This document shows, one piece after another, positions 16,158 through 26,972 of a stretch of DNA of 64,000 nt. The notes under the pieces are model-generated. The model had not been told where the DNA came from and made no database searches. It saw nothing but the letters and a program-made list of their open reading frames with translations. The number at the start of each line of letters is the position of its first letter. The stretch's first letter is position 1. The DNA is from Pelosinus fermentans JBW45 (GTDB taxonomy: Bacteria > Bacillota > Negativicutes > DSM-13327): assembly GCF_000271665.2 (NCBI RefSeq), contig NZ_CP010978.1, positions 1,892,501 through 1,956,500 on the forward strand, given 5' to 3'. A program made the position numbers and the translations under genes.

Positions 16158-17447
16158 ATGAAAGCAACAATGGAGAAAATAGACAATCATAAAGTGGTCT
16201 TTGAAATTGAAGTGCCTCAAGTAGAAGTAGCAAAAGCAGTTGAAAAGGCATATCGTAAATTATCTAATAAAGTAAATATTCCGGGGTTCCGTAAAGGAAA
16301 AACACCTCGTCGCATTTTAGAAATGCATATTGGTAAAGAAGCACTATTGGATGAAGCTTTTGAAATCATGGCTAGCCCTGCGTATGCTCAAGCTCTTGAA
16401 GATAATAAAATTGAACCAGTAAGCCGCCCTCATATTGATGTTGTTACCTTAGCGGAAGATAAAGATTTACTCTTTAAAGCTACTGTAGTGGCAAAACCAG
16501 AAATTGCTTTGGGACAATATAAAGGATTGAAGATTGCTGCAGCAGTAGAAGAAGTTACAGAAGAAAAAATCAACGCAGAAGTGGAAACGATGCGCAATAG
16601 TCATGCCAAAATGGTAGTAGCAGAAGATGCAGTTATTGAAGATGGTGATTTTGCTATTATTGATTTTGAAGGATTTGTAGATGGTGTAGCTTTCCCTGGC
16701 GGAGATGGCAAAGCCTATCCGTTGCAAATTGGTTCAAACACGTTCATCCCTGGCTTTGAAGAACAAGTAATTGGTGCAAAAGCCGGTTCTGAAATTGATG
16801 TAAATGTAACCTTCCCTGCGGAGTATCACGCTGCTGATTTGGCAGGCAAAGAAGCTGTATTTAAAGTAAAAGTTCACGATGTAAAACGCAAAGAACTGCC
16901 AACGTTAGATGATGAATTTGTTAAAGATGTAAGCGATTTTAATACCGTAGAGGAATTAAAGGCCGACATTAAGAATAAATTAGAAAAGGCTGCTAGTGAA
17001 AAAGCGGATCGTGATTTCCGTAATGAAGCTATTAAGCAAGCTGTGGAAAATGCCACAGTGGAGATTCCAGAGGTTATGGTGGAAGACCGTATTTCAAAAA
17101 TGATCGAAGATTTAGGTGCCAACTTAGAAAGTCGCGGAATGAAGCTTGATGACTATATGAAATACATGAACACAGACATAACAGCATTACGTCAAAACTA
17201 TCATGAATCAGCTGTAGCGAATGTTAAAACTGATTTACTGCTGGAAGCTGTTGTAAAAGCTGAAGCACTAGAAGTAAGTACTGAAGAAGTTGATGCTGAA
17301 ATTGCTACGATTGCTAAAGGATACGGCGCTGAAATCGAAGATGTAAAAGCGATTATCAACGGACAAGGAAAAATGTCTACTGTATTTGATTCCATATTGC
17401 GTAAAAAAGCAGCTCAACTGATTATTGACAGTGTAGAAAAAGAGTAA
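16158..17447 (+). CDS. tig: Trigger factor
   Basis: A 429-residue ribosome-associated chaperone with peptidyl-prolyl isomerase activity. The ribosome-binding signature NIPGFRKGKTPRRILE lies near residue 38. The FKBP-type domain spans ~150-240 (DGDFAIIDFEGFVDGVAFPGGDG...PGFEEQVIGAKAG), then a helical C-terminal chaperone domain. ATG 16158 is chosen over the frame opening at 16080 because GGGAGG (16140-16145) precedes it and the family starts MKATMEKID-like. It leads the conserved tig-clpP-clpX-lonB order and so belongs to the protein-folding/turnover island. Confidence 0.95.
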   Translation: MKATMEKIDNHKVVFEIEVPQVEVAKAVEKAYRKLSNKVNIPGFRKGKTPRRILEMHIGKEALLDEAFEIMASPAYAQALEDNKIEPVSRPHIDVVTLAEDKDLLFKATVVAKPEIALGQYKGLKIAAAVEEVTEEKINAEVETMRNSHAKMVVAEDAVIEDGDFAIIDFEGFVDGVAFPGGDGKAYPLQIGSNTFIPGFEEQVIGAKAGSEIDVNVTFPAEYHAADLAGKEAVFKVKVHDVKRKELPTLDDEFVKDVSDFNTVEELKADIKNKLEKAASEKADRDFRNEAIKQAVENATVEIPEVMVEDRISKMIEDLGANLESRGMKLDDYMKYMNTDITALRQNYHESAVANVKTDLLLEAVVKAEALEVSTEEVDAEIATIAKGYGAEIEDVKAIINGQGKMSTVFDSILRKKAAQLIIDSVEKE

Positions 17448-17478
17448 TAGAATAATAAATCAATAGAGGTGTTATGCT

Positions 17479-18084
17479 ATGAATTTTGTACCAATAGTAG
17501 TAGAGCAATCAAGTCGTGGGGAACGGTCCTATGATATTTTTTCCAGACTCCTAAAAGATCGAATTATATTTATTGGTGGCCCCATTGATGATAATGTGGC
17601 AAATGTAGTCATTGCTCAACTGTTGTTTTTGGAGTCTGAAGATCCTGAGAAGGATATTCATATGTACATTAACAGTCCGGGGGGTGTAGTGACGGCAGCT
17701 TTAGCAATTTATGACACCATGCAGTATATTAAGCCGGATGTTTCCACAATTTGCATGGGTTCAGCGGCCAGCGCGGCAGCATTCTTGTTAAGTGCAGGCG
17801 CAAAAGGAAAGCGTTATGCATTGCCTTTTGCTCGCATTATGATTCATCAGCCTCTGGGGGGAACTCAAGGGCAGGCGACAGATATTGAAATTCATGCACG
17901 AGAAATATTGAGACTAAGAGAACTCCTGAATGGAATTCTTGCAACTCATACCGGGCAGTCGCGGGAAAAACTTGAGCACGATACGGAACGTGATTTCTTT
18001 ATGTCTTCCGAACAGGCTAAGGAATATGGTCTTATTGATGCTGTAGTCGCCCGTGGAGAAAAACGTCATGAAAGTCCCAAATAA
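17479..18084 (+). CDS. clpP: ATP-dependent Clp protease proteolytic subunit
   Basis: A 201-residue serine peptidase forming the tetradecameric proteolytic chamber. The catalytic triad is visible as Ser98 (GSAASAAAF), His123 (MIHQP) and Asp172 (TERDFF). The N-terminal [22 protein letters not shown] is the processed/axial-loop region typical of ClpP. AGAGGTG precedes the ATG. It is 31 bp after tig and 15 bp before clpX, its ATPase partner, so they are probably cotranscribed. Confidence 0.98.
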   Translation: MNFVPIVVEQSSRGERSYDIFSRLLKDRIIFIGGPIDDNVANVVIAQLLFLESEDPEKDIHMYINSPGGVVTAALAIYDTMQYIKPDVSTICMGSAASAAAFLLSAGAKGKRYALPFARIMIHQPLGGTQGQATDIEIHAREILRLRELLNGILATHTGQSREKLEHDTERDFFMSSEQAKEYGLIDAVVARGEKRHESPK

Positions 18085-18099
18085 AGAGGTGATATAAGT

Positions 18100-19362
18100 A
18101 TGTTAAAATTTGGGGATGACAAAGGTCAACTCAAATGTTCTTTTTGCGGTAAGTTACAGGAACAAGTTAAAAAATTGGTAGCTGGTCCTGGTGTATACAT
18201 TTGTGATGAATGTATTGAGCTTTGTAATGAGATTATTGAGGAAGAACTAAGCGGAGAGATTGATATCGAGCTTCGTGATGTTCCAAAGCCTAAAGAAATA
18301 AAAGATATTCTTGATCAATATGTAATTGGTCAGGATGCTGCTAAAAAAACATTGGCTGTAGCGGTGTATAACCATTATAAGCGTGTTAATTTTGGCAGTA
18401 AAATGGACGATGTGGAATTACAAAAGTCCAACATTGTAATGCTTGGACCAACTGGTAGTGGTAAAACGCTGCTGGCTCAGACTTTAGCCAAACTGCTAAA
18501 TGTACCTTTTGCTATTGCCGATGCAACATCACTTACAGAGGCTGGATATGTTGGAGAAGATGTGGAAAATATCTTGCTAAAACTCATCCAAGCGGCTGAT
18601 TATGATGTGGAGAAAGCAGAAAAAGGCATTGTCTACATTGATGAAATTGACAAAATTGCCCGTAAATCGGAGAATCCGTCAATTACTCGTGATGTATCTG
18701 GGGAAGGTGTGCAGCAGGCACTTCTAAAAATTCTTGAAGGTACTGTAGCGAGTGTGCCCCCTCAGGGAGGACGCAAGCATCCTCATCAAGAGTTTATTCA
18801 AATTGATACAACCAATATCCTGTTTATTTGCGGTGGTGCGTTTGATGGTATTGATAAATTGATCAGCGCTCGTACAGGCAAGAAGAACATGGGTTTTGGT
18901 GCTGAAATCAGAAGTAAAGGTAAAAAGAATATTGGCGATTTGTTACAACAAATTCTGCCGGAAGATCTTTTAAAGTTTGGTCTTATTCCAGAGTTTGTCG
19001 GTCGTTTACCAGTAGTGGTAACTTTAGATGCTCTAGACGAACAAGCTTTGGTGCGCATACTGTTAGAGCCTAAAAATGCTCTAGTAAAGCAATATCAAAA
19101 ATTCTTAGAGATTGATAATGTGCAACTTGAATTTAAAGAAGATGCATTAGATGCCATCGCTAAAGAAGCGTTGAAGCGTAATACAGGAGCACGGGGGCTT
19201 AGAGCGATTATTGAAGGTATTATGTGCAATGTGATGTACGAAGTACCATCTCGTGCAGATGTAGCAAAATGTACTGTAACAAAAGAAGTGGTCTTAAGTA
19301 AAGAAGAGCCTATATTAGTTACAGTTGATCGTAAATCTAAGAAAAAAGAAGAGTCGGCATAA
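18100..19362 (+). CDS. clpX: ClpX unfoldase
   Basis: A 420-residue AAA+ protein that unfolds substrates for ClpP. The N-terminal zinc-binding domain has Cys13, Cys16, Cys35 and Cys38 ([15 protein letters not shown]). Walker A is [12 protein letters not shown] (~115), pore loop GYVGEDVE, Walker [11 protein letters not shown] (~180), RKH loop [10 protein letters not shown] and the sensor-2 region [12 protein letters not shown]. The ClpP-contact IGF-type loop is at NMGFGAEI. A terminator follows, separating it from lonB. Confidence 0.98.
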   Translation: MLKFGDDKGQLKCSFCGKLQEQVKKLVAGPGVYICDECIELCNEIIEEELSGEIDIELRDVPKPKEIKDILDQYVIGQDAAKKTLAVAVYNHYKRVNFGSKMDDVELQKSNIVMLGPTGSGKTLLAQTLAKLLNVPFAIADATSLTEAGYVGEDVENILLKLIQAADYDVEKAEKGIVYIDEIDKIARKSENPSITRDVSGEGVQQALLKILEGTVASVPPQGGRKHPHQEFIQIDTTNILFICGGAFDGIDKLISARTGKKNMGFGAEIRSKGKKNIGDLLQQILPEDLLKFGLIPEFVGRLPVVVTLDALDEQALVRILLEPKNALVKQYQKFLEIDNVQLEFKEDALDAIAKEALKRNTGARGLRAIIEGIMCNVMYEVPSRADVAKCTVTKEVVLSKEEPILVTVDRKSKKKEESA

Positions 19363-19375
19363 AGACGACTAATGG

Positions 19376-19404
19376 AAAAGGAGAGACATTGTCTCTCCTT
19401 TTTT
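19376..19404 (+). terminator. Terminator after clpX
   Basis: AAAAGGAGAGAC (19376-19387), 3-nt loop, GTCTCTCCTTTTTT. Confidence 0.9.
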
Positions 19405-19490
19405 ATTTACTGTTTTTTACAGGATAAAATCAAGTTGTTTGCCTATACTAAATTCAGAATCAGAATTGTTGGGGAGGAGGTTTTGGATCA

Positions 19491-21167
19491 GTGGATTATG
19501 CGATAAATATTGTTACAGTAATACAATTCTTTTTTGCAGTTGTCATCGGATTGTATTTTTGGAATTTACTGCGATCACAACAAGGAAACCGGGTAGCAGT
19601 TGAACGAGAATCAAAAAAAGAAATTGACAAATTGCAGAAACTAAGATCAATCTCATTAACGGAACCTTTATCAGAAAAAACTCGACCCACGACTTTTGCT
19701 GAAATTGTTGGGCAAGAAGACGGTTTAAAAGCATTAAGAGCAGCTTTATGCGGACCTAATCCTCAGCATGTTTTAGTGTATGGACCGCCAGGGGTTGGTA
19801 AGACAGCAGCAGCAAGACTGATACTAGAAGAGGCTAAGCGCAATAGTTTATCGCCTTTCTCATCGAATGCAAAGTTTATTGAAATGGATGCTACGACAGC
19901 TCGTTTTGATGAACGTGGAATTGCAGACCCTTTAATTGGTACAGTGCATGACCCCATTTACCAAGGAGCAGGTCCTTTAGGGGTGGCTGGCATTCCTCAG
20001 CCAAAAGCTGGAGCGGTTACGAAGGCTCATGGTGGATTGTTATTTATTGATGAAATTGGTGAGTTGCATCATATACAAATGAACAAGCTGCTAAAAGTAT
20101 TAGAGGATCGTAAAGTGTTTTTAGAGAGCTCCTATTACAATAGTGAGGATACCAATATTCCAAGTCATATCCATGATATCTTCCAGAATGGTTTGCCAGC
20201 TGATTTTCGTTTAGTGGGGGCGACGACTCGTATGCCTCAGGATATTCCTCCTGCTATTCGTTCGCGATGTGTAGAAATATTTTTCCGTCCCATATTAGCC
20301 GATGAAGTGAGCAGGATTGTGTATAATGCTGCTAAAAAACTTAATTTTCCGATTGAGGACAAAGCCGTTGAAGTGATTAAACAATACTCTACCAATGGTC
20401 GTGATGGTGTCAATATTGTGCAAATTGCTGCAAGCGTTGCGATTAATGAGTCTAGGCAGTCCATCACTTGTAAAGATGTAGAATGGGTCATAAATTTTGG
20501 ACACTATAGCAGACGACCGGAAAAGAAAGTTCCTGATGCCCCTCAAGTTGGCTTCGTCAATGGATTGGCAGTACATGGAGCTGATATAGGGGCAATTACG
20601 GAAATTGAGGTAACGGCTGTTTCAGGCACTGGGAAACTTACCATAACTGGCGTGGTTGATGAAGAAGAATTAGATGTGCCAGGTCGTACCATACGCCGTA
20701 AAAGCATGGCGAAATGTTCTTTGGAAAATGTTATGACTGTACTTTCCAATTGTTTTAAAATGGATATACATAGTTATGATATCCATGTGAATTTTCCAGG
20801 TGGAGGTCCTGTGGATGGTCCTTCAGCAGGAGTGACAATGGCAGTAGCAATCTATTCTGCCATTAAGGGAATTCCCGTTGATAATAAAGTAGCTATGACA
20901 GGAGAGCTTTCCATTCGTGGTTTAATTCGTCCCGTAGGTGGGGTAAGCGCCAAGATCTATGCAGCGGAGCAAGCTGGAGCGTGCCGGGTTTTGATACCAA
21001 AAGACAATTGGCAAGAGTCCTATCAGGGGCTGTCCGTTCAAGTCATCGCAATTGAATCTCTTGAGGAAGCTATCGAAAACGCTTTAATAAAAACAGTCGA
21101 TATACTTCACAAAGATACTATAATACCTCAGCCTGAAATTTTAGCAGCAGCAGGTATGGAAATTTAA
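19491..21167 (+). CDS. lonB: ATP-dependent protease LonB (Firmicutes type)
   Basis: A 558-residue membrane-anchored AAA+ Ser-Lys protease. A single N-terminal helix (IVTVIQFFFAVVIGLYFWNLL) is followed by the B. subtilis LonB-like stretch PLSEKTRPTTFAEIVGQEDGLKAL, Walker [13 protein letters not shown] (~99) and Walker B GGLLFIDEIGEL (~180). The C-terminal Lon protease domain has the catalytic Ser in DGPSAGVTMAV and Lys in GGVSAKIYAAE. The start is GTG 19491 after GGGGAGGAGG; the nearby TTG leads to an early stop. In Bacillus LonB is forespore-expressed, which agrees with a sporulating host. Confidence 0.95.
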   Translation: MDYAINIVTVIQFFFAVVIGLYFWNLLRSQQGNRVAVERESKKEIDKLQKLRSISLTEPLSEKTRPTTFAEIVGQEDGLKALRAALCGPNPQHVLVYGPPGVGKTAAARLILEEAKRNSLSPFSSNAKFIEMDATTARFDERGIADPLIGTVHDPIYQGAGPLGVAGIPQPKAGAVTKAHGGLLFIDEIGELHHIQMNKLLKVLEDRKVFLESSYYNSEDTNIPSHIHDIFQNGLPADFRLVGATTRMPQDIPPAIRSRCVEIFFRPILADEVSRIVYNAAKKLNFPIEDKAVEVIKQYSTNGRDGVNIVQIAASVAINESRQSITCKDVEWVINFGHYSRRPEKKVPDAPQVGFVNGLAVHGADIGAITEIEVTAVSGTGKLTITGVVDEEELDVPGRTIRRKSMAKCSLENVMTVLSNCFKMDIHSYDIHVNFPGGGPVDGPSAGVTMAVAIYSAIKGIPVDNKVAMTGELSIRGLIRPVGGVSAKIYAAEQAGACRVLIPKDNWQESYQGLSVQVIAIESLEEAIENALIKTVDILHKDTIIPQPEILAAAGMEI

Positions 21168-21188
21168 GTTTATAAAGGTGGTAAGGTT

Positions 21189-21383
21189 ATGGATAGAATT
21201 GCTTTAATACTGGTCATTGTAGGGGCTCTAAATTGGCTTTTAGTGGGGCTATTTAAATTCGATTTAGTAGCCACGATTTTTGGCGGGCAAACTTCTTTCT
21301 TAAGTCGTATTATCTATGTATTAGTGGGCTTATCAGGCATCTGGTCCATCAGCTTTTTAAATAGAGGTAGAAGGTCAGCATAA
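21189..21383 (+). CDS. DUF378 small membrane protein (YuzA-like)
   Basis: A 64-residue protein with two hydrophobic helices (IALILVIVGALNWLLVGLF and IIYVLVGLSGIWSISFL) and the DUF378 hallmark ALNWLLVGLF. An AAAGGTGG site precedes the ATG. It follows lonB by 21 bp and probably shares its transcript. Function of the family is unknown. Confidence 0.88.
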   Translation: MDRIALILVIVGALNWLLVGLFKFDLVATIFGGQTSFLSRIIYVLVGLSGIWSISFLNRGRRSA

Positions 21384-21396
21384 GATATTGCAGGTT

Positions 21397-21434
21397 AGCA
21401 AGATAGCCTTCTACATAAAGAAGGCTATCTTGCT
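21397..21434. terminator. Bidirectional terminator between DUF378 and the FtsH-like gene
   Basis: A perfect 16-bp stem AGCAAGATAGCCTTCT (21397-21412) with its complement at 21419-21434. Confidence 0.85.
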
Positions 21435-21442
21435 ATTAAAAA

Positions 21443-22921
21443 TTAAAATGTTTTTAATAATACTCTGAATTCATCACCATCCAGGCATTCTTTTTCTAAC
21501 AATAAGGCGACTGCCGCTTGAAGGGTATCTTGACGATTAGAGAGAATGGTATAAACATACTGCTCCGTTTCCTTTATAATGGATGTTATAGTAGCATGTA
21601 AAAGATCCTTTGTGAGATCTTCTAAGGATATGATGCCTAATGTTGACATACCATTATGAATAATCTCTTTTGCTAAGTCGATTGCCTGCTTAAAGTCATT
21701 GGATGCACCTGTACTGCGATTGCCTAAGTTTATTTCTTCAGCGATGGCTCCAGCGAGTGCTACTGCAATTTTATTTTTAATGACATCCAATGTATATAAA
21801 TACGTATCATCTAATGTTGTTTGTCTTACATAACCTAAGGCATTACTGCGAGAAGCAATGTTAATTGTTGCCACAGAACCAGGTCGTGTGATTTCACTTA
21901 CTAATGCATGTCCTGCTTCATGGATAGCAATACGTTGTTTCTCCAGTGTGTTCGGTCTTCTATCTAATTTTTCACCCATGATTACTTTATCAATCGCACT
22001 TTGAAAGTGCTTAGATGTGATGGTTACCATTTCTTCACGCAGAGCCAGAATTGCTGCTTCATTGGTTAAGCTTTCTAAATGGGCTCCTGAAAAGCCAAAG
22101 GTATTTGCGGCAAGTGTTTCTAATGAGACATCTGCTGCTAATGGTTTATTTTTAGTATGCAGGCTAAGGATATGCAAACGTCCTTTTTTATCAGGCAGTT
22201 CTACTTTTACATGTCTATCGAAACGTCCTGGGCGCAGTAAGGCTGAATCAAGGATGTCGATGCGATTGGTAGCGCCAATAATTAATATCTTAACGCTGTC
22301 ATCAAAAGAGAGACCATCCATTTGTACCAAAAGTTCATTTAGGGTTTGGTCATATTCGGTATTACCTGCATTTTGCCCCCGTTTTCCTCCCAGAATATCT
22401 AATTCATCAATGAAAAGAATTGCACTATCTTTACGTTGCTGCTTGGCGAGGGATTTGGCAGATTGGAACAATTGACGTACACGCTGTGCACCAACTCCGA
22501 CATACATTTCTACAAATTCTGAGCCACTAGCCGAAAGGAAAACGGAATCTGTAAATTGAGCTGCTGCCTTTGCTAAAAGGGTCTTCCCCGTTCCTGGCGG
22601 ACCATTTAATAAAACGCCCTTTAATGGACGGATGCCTAGATGGCTAAGACGAGTTGAATCTTTTATAAATTCTACGGCTTCTCGTAATTCTTGCTTTGCC
22701 ACTTCTTGGCCGCCAATGTCATCAAATTGGATGAGGGAAGAGGCAGATAGTCCCTTCTTATTCACAGCAAAGGACCTCTTTGTAGCGTTAGCATAATAAA
22801 AGTAGATCCCAGTAATGATGAGCGCTGCAACAAAAAATACTAGGATACCGTCAAATCCCTGCCAAAGCATAAAAAGGAGAAGGCCTGCGACTGTACCTAT
22901 ACACAACTCTGTTAAATACAT
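21443..22921 (-). CDS. FtsH-like AAA+ zinc metalloprotease (short paralogue)
   Basis: A 492-residue protein with two N-terminal hydrophobic helices (residues ~5-45), a GGQEVAKQELREAVEFI linker typical of FtsH, Walker A GPPGTGKTLLAKA (~110), Walker B AILFIDELDILGG (~168), second region of homology ATNRIDILDSALLRPGRFDR and the zinc motif HEAGH (~337) with a downstream Asp ligand in ASNDFKQA. It lacks the large periplasmic loop of canonical FtsH and is about 110-150 residues shorter. It is encoded opposite to lonB and lonA, directly after a small membrane protein gene. It is likely an additional, perhaps stage-specific, membrane protease. Confidence 0.88.
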   Translation of the reverse strand: MYLTELCIGTVAGLLLFMLWQGFDGILVFFVAALIITGIYFYYANATKRSFAVNKKGLSASSLIQFDDIGGQEVAKQELREAVEFIKDSTRLSHLGIRPLKGVLLNGPPGTGKTLLAKAAAQFTDSVFLSASGSEFVEMYVGVGAQRVRQLFQSAKSLAKQQRKDSAILFIDELDILGGKRGQNAGNTEYDQTLNELLVQMDGLSFDDSVKILIIGATNRIDILDSALLRPGRFDRHVKVELPDKKGRLHILSLHTKNKPLAADVSLETLAANTFGFSGAHLESLTNEAAILALREEMVTITSKHFQSAIDKVIMGEKLDRRPNTLEKQRIAIHEAGHALVSEITRPGSVATINIASRSNALGYVRQTTLDDTYLYTLDVIKNKIAVALAGAIAEEINLGNRSTGASNDFKQAIDLAKEIIHNGMSTLGIISLEDLTKDLLHATITSIIKETEQYVYTILSNRQDTLQAAVALLLEKECLDGDEFRVLLKTF

Positions 22922-23461
22922 TTATCTCACCTCTTTATCATCTAATTGTCTGGGGATTACCTGATAGAGATTCCCCGTTGCAGTGGTGAGCTGAAGATAT
23001 AGATAATTAGTATCTATATATACTTGTACTTTTATATCAGCAGCAATGGCCTTTTCTTGAATGCTGTTATACATGGTGCTAAAGTTTCCTGTAGTGAGCC
23101 CTTCAAAAATTTGATGATGAATGGAATAATAAAACTCTTCCAAGGCGGGGGTCTTATGGTCATGGAGGATGAGTTTATATCGTTTGGTCCCGATGTTCGT
23201 CTTAATGGTGTGATTGATACTCTCGTAAGTTGTTTGCAGATTATTGATATTGCTAAGGGTCACATGAATTTCTAAAACGGTTTGAGCTTTGTCTTGGTTG
23301 TTTAAAGTTACAGCTTCCACACCTTCGATTTCTTCTAAGGCCAATGTTAATGGTTTAGTCATTGTGTGCTGTTGCCAAAAATAATAGCTGCTGCTGGCAG
23401 CAGCGAAGGTGAATAGGACACTGATGATAATAATTGACCAGTTGTATTTTTGCCAATTCAT
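22922..23461 (-). CDS. Membrane-anchored protein of unknown function, partner of the FtsH-like protease
   Basis: A 179-residue protein with one N-terminal helix (WSIIIISVLFTFAAASSSYYFW) and an extracytoplasmic domain of mixed strands and helices (TLNNQDKAQTVLEIHVTL, YKLILHDHKTPALEEFYYSIHHQIFEGLTTG). The start at 23461 follows GAGGGG at 8 nt; the 10-codon upstream extension overlaps that site. It abuts the FtsH-like gene with no gap, so the pair is one operon. It may supply the periplasmic/extracellular domain that the short protease lacks, or act as adaptor or substrate; this is inference. No family is recognised. Confidence 0.7.
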   Translation of the reverse strand: MNWQKYNWSIIIISVLFTFAAASSSYYFWQQHTMTKPLTLALEEIEGVEAVTLNNQDKAQTVLEIHVTLSNINNLQTTYESINHTIKTNIGTKRYKLILHDHKTPALEEFYYSIHHQIFEGLTTGNFSTMYNSIQEKAIAADIKVQVYIDTNYLYLQLTTATGNLYQVIPRQLDDKEVR

Positions 23462-23755
23462 ATATTTTCCCCTCTCAAATACCATGATCAAGAAGTCTTG
23501 CCCTGTGAAAACGTCACTTTCCTAAAAGAAAATCTTGACTTAGCTCTTGTACTAAATCAATGAATAAAACCTATCTAGTTAACATAATATATTATACTAT
23601 TGATTACAAATGGTGTAAAAGGTAAAATTCTACTATTTTCTATGTTTTTTATTTTCTACAAAAAGGATTTTTGCAGGGTAAATAAGAATATTTATAAATG
23701 TTAAGGATGAAAATAATAGTAATAGGATAAGGACAATTTAAAGGAGATTAATTTT

Positions 23756-26077
23756 ATGCTGAATAAAGTACGCACCATACCGCTGCTGCCCCTTAGAGGC
23801 ATCTTAGTTTTCCCATATATGATTATCCATCTTGATGTTGGTCGTGAAAAATCGATTAGTGCATTGGAAGAAGCCATGGTAAATGATCGCTTCATTATGC
23901 TTGCTACACAAAAAGATGCGCAGAATGATGCACCAACGCCAGAGGAGATCTTTACATTTGGAACCGTAGCTGAGGTGAAGCAATTATTAAAGCTGCCTGG
24001 TGGTACGATTCGAGTACTAGTAGAAGGATTGCACCGTGCTGAAGTAATAAAGTATACGGATTCGGAAAACTTTTATCAAGTAGAAGTTAAGGAATTTGAT
24101 GAGCCAGAAACACGTACTCTGGAAATAGAAGCCTTAACTCGTACAGCTATTGCCCATTTTGAGCAATGGGTAAAGCTGAGTAAAAAGATCCCACCGGAAA
24201 CTCTGGTTTCGGTTGTAGTCGTAGAAGAACCAGGTCGTTTAACAGACCTAATTGCCAGCCATTTATCTCTTAAAATTGAAGACAAACAAGCATTGCTTGA
24301 TGCTGTTGATGTAAAAGAACGCTTGGAGAAATTATGCGAAATTCTTGGGCGTGAGATGGAAATTCTCGAATTGGAAAAGAAAATCAGTGTTCGCGTGCGT
24401 AAACAAATGGAAAAAACACAAAAAGAATATTATTTGCGTGAGCAGTTAAAGGCAATTCAAAAAGAATTAGGTGAAAAAGACGATCGGGCAGCTGAAGTGG
24501 AAGAATACAGAAATAAACTCAAAGAGCAAGAGGTTCCTAAGGAAGTTGCAGAAAAAATTAATAAAGAAATTGAACGTCTTGAAAAAATGCCGGCGATGGT
24601 GGCAGAAAGCGCTGTTATCCGTACCTATCTTGATTGCTTATTAGCACTGCCTTGGACCAAAGAGACTGAAGACATGCTGGATGTTAATAACGCTGAAAAA
24701 ATATTGAATGAAGATCATTATGGTCTAGAAAAAGTAAAAGAACGTATTTTAGAATATTTATCGATTCGGAAATTGACAGAAACCATGAAAGGACCAATTC
24801 TTTGCCTTGTGGGACCTCCCGGTGTAGGTAAAACGTCTCTGGCTCGTTCGATTGCTAAGGCAATGGATCGAAAATTTGTCCGAGTCTCTTTAGGTGGTGT
24901 AAGAGATGAAGCTGAAATTCGCGGCCATCGCCGTACTTATGTTGGAGCCCTGCCTGGTCGAATTATTCAAGGGATACGTACTGCTGGTTCAAAAAATCCA
25001 GTATTTTTGTTAGATGAAATTGATAAAATGAGTGCGGACTTTAGAGGTGACCCGTCTGCTGCGTTATTAGAGGTTTTAGATCCGGAGCAAAATAATACAT
25101 TTAGTGATCATTACGTAGAAGTGCCTTATGATCTTTCCAGGGTTTTATGGGTAGTAACTGCGAATGTGATGCATACCATTCCTCGACCGCTGCTCGATCG
25201 TATAGAAATTATTAATATTCCTGGTTATACGGAAGAAGAAAAAGTCGAGATTTCAAAGCGCTATTTAGTCCCTAAACAAGTTCGGGACCATGGCTTAACA
25301 GATAAACAGATTGTTTTCTCTGATACTACCTTACAAAAAATCATTGGTGATTATACTCGAGAATCAGGTGTGCGTGGCTTGGAACGAAATATCGCTACGT
25401 TATGCCGTAAAGTAGCGCGTCAAATTGTGCAAGAAAAACGTACGAATGTGAAAGTAACGGCACAAAACTTGCACACCTATTTAGGTGCCCCTAGATATCG
25501 CCATACCCAGGCTGAGCGTCAGCCCCAGGTAGGAGTAAGTACAGGACTGGCTTGGACTGAAGTCGGCGGAGATGTTCTTGCAATTGAGGTTTCTGTTATG
25601 AAGGGCAAGGGTAAATTACTGCTGACAGGTCAGCTGGGTGAGGTCATGAGAGAATCAGCACAAGCAGGCTTTAGCTACATTCGCACTCGTGCTCAGGAAT
25701 TGGGCATTGATGGGAATTTCCAAGAAGAAACAGATATCCATATTCACTTACCAGAAGGTGGTATCCCTAAAGATGGACCTTCAGCAGGCATTAGTATGTC
25801 CACAGCAGTGGTCTCAGCGTTGACTAACAGGGCTGTGCGGAGTGATGTTGCAATGACGGGAGAAATCACCTTACGAGGACGAGTTCTGCCTGTAGGTGGC
25901 ATTAAAGAGAAAGTATTAGCTGCTCATCGTGTTGGTATTAAGACGATCATCATGCCGAAGGAAAATAAACGAGATATAGACGAGATACCTGCAAATGTAA
26001 AAAAACACTTAGAATTCGTATTGGTGGAACACATGGATGAGGTGCTAAAAGCGGCATTGGTGAGCAAAAGTGAGTAG
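23756..26077 (+). CDS. lon: ATP-dependent protease Lon (LonA)
   Basis: A 773-residue cytosolic AAA+ protease. The N-terminal substrate-binding domain (residues ~8-200, [16 protein letters not shown]) is followed by a coiled-coil, Walker [14 protein letters not shown] (~350), Walker [12 protein letters not shown] and the Ser-Lys dyad in DGPSAGISM (Ser ~676) and [12 protein letters not shown] (Lys ~717). AAAGGAG precedes the ATG. It overlaps engB by 8 bp, the order known from Firmicutes. It degrades misfolded and selected regulatory proteins. Confidence 0.97.
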   Translation: MLNKVRTIPLLPLRGILVFPYMIIHLDVGREKSISALEEAMVNDRFIMLATQKDAQNDAPTPEEIFTFGTVAEVKQLLKLPGGTIRVLVEGLHRAEVIKYTDSENFYQVEVKEFDEPETRTLEIEALTRTAIAHFEQWVKLSKKIPPETLVSVVVVEEPGRLTDLIASHLSLKIEDKQALLDAVDVKERLEKLCEILGREMEILELEKKISVRVRKQMEKTQKEYYLREQLKAIQKELGEKDDRAAEVEEYRNKLKEQEVPKEVAEKINKEIERLEKMPAMVAESAVIRTYLDCLLALPWTKETEDMLDVNNAEKILNEDHYGLEKVKERILEYLSIRKLTETMKGPILCLVGPPGVGKTSLARSIAKAMDRKFVRVSLGGVRDEAEIRGHRRTYVGALPGRIIQGIRTAGSKNPVFLLDEIDKMSADFRGDPSAALLEVLDPEQNNTFSDHYVEVPYDLSRVLWVVTANVMHTIPRPLLDRIEIINIPGYTEEEKVEISKRYLVPKQVRDHGLTDKQIVFSDTTLQKIIGDYTRESGVRGLERNIATLCRKVARQIVQEKRTNVKVTAQNLHTYLGAPRYRHTQAERQPQVGVSTGLAWTEVGGDVLAIEVSVMKGKGKLLLTGQLGEVMRESAQAGFSYIRTRAQELGIDGNFQEETDIHIHLPEGGIPKDGPSAGISMSTAVVSALTNRAVRSDVAMTGEITLRGRVLPVGGIKEKVLAAHRVGIKTIIMPKENKRDIDEIPANVKKHLEFVLVEHMDEVLKAALVSKSE

Positions 26078-26705
26078 TGAAGTAATAAAGAAAGATATGA
26101 ATATTACCAGTGGCCAATATATCGCTTCAGCTGTAAAAATTGATCAGTACCCCGAAGGTGAACTACATGAAATTGCATTTATGGGGCGCTCCAATGTAGG
26201 TAAATCTTCATTGATCAATTCATTATCAAGGCGTAATGGGTTAGCGCGTACAAGTGGCAGCCCAGGGAAAACCCAAACCCTTAACTTCTATAAGTTGATG
26301 GCTAAACTCAGTGATACGGATAAACGTGATTTTTTTCTGGTAGATTTACCTGGATATGGCTATGCTCGTACAGGTAAATCCAATCGGCAGCAGTGGGCAA
26401 AATTTATTGAAGAATATTTATTAAAATCTCCCAGGCTGCAACTGGTCTGTCAGTTAATTGATATCCGCCATGATCCGATGGATAGTGATATCAGTGCCTA
26501 TAAGTGGTTAATTGAAAATGATGTGCCAGTACAAGTGATTGCAACCAAAGCCGATAAACTCAATCGAATGGCTGTAAAAAAGAATGTGGAAGCAATTCGT
26601 AAAGGATTAGGAATGAAAGGTGATCATATTATTGCCTATTCTTCAGAAAAAGGTTTAGGTCGTCCAGAGTTACTTGACGTAATTGGGCAGATTCTGTTAA
26701 AATGA
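26070..26705 (+). CDS. engB: Ribosome biogenesis GTPase EngB/YsxC
   Basis: A 211-residue TrmE-Era-like GTPase needed for 50S subunit assembly. G1 is [12 protein letters not shown] (~35), the switch contains [15 protein letters not shown]3 is DLPGYGYAR and G4 is TKADKL. GTG at 26070 overlaps the lon stop region, indicating coupling. A terminator follows. Confidence 0.96.
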   Translation: MSSEVIKKDMNITSGQYIASAVKIDQYPEGELHEIAFMGRSNVGKSSLINSLSRRNGLARTSGSPGKTQTLNFYKLMAKLSDTDKRDFFLVDLPGYGYARTGKSNRQQWAKFIEEYLLKSPRLQLVCQLIDIRHDPMDSDISAYKWLIENDVPVQVIATKADKLNRMAVKKNVEAIRKGLGMKGDHIIAYSSEKGLGRPELLDVIGQILLK

Positions 26706-26716
26706 AATATAAATGC

Positions 26717-26747
26717 AAAGGAGAATAGCATCGGCTGTTCTCCTTTT
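26717..26747 (+). terminator. Terminator after engB
   Basis: AAAGGAGAATAGC pairs with GCTGTTCTCCTTT (one mismatch), followed by TT. Confidence 0.8.
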
Positions 26748-26972
26748 TGATGGAATAACTAACAATTCACTGCTGATTTTGAGCAAAGGAGTGGACTTGG
26801 TGCAATCCAGGTTCTTTTCTTTTAAAGTATATAGAATGGCTTCGATGGATACATTTACTTTGTATATAATCAGAATGTTATTTATTACTAAGCGCCGTTA
26901 CACTTACCATGTTATGGCATTCTGACTGTTTCATAGGGTATTTGGTACAAAATAAATAAAAAGGAGTTGTTT

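Noticed and set aside
26713-26925. A 70-codon open frame after engB
   Set aside because: It begins inside the engB terminator stem and has no ribosome site.
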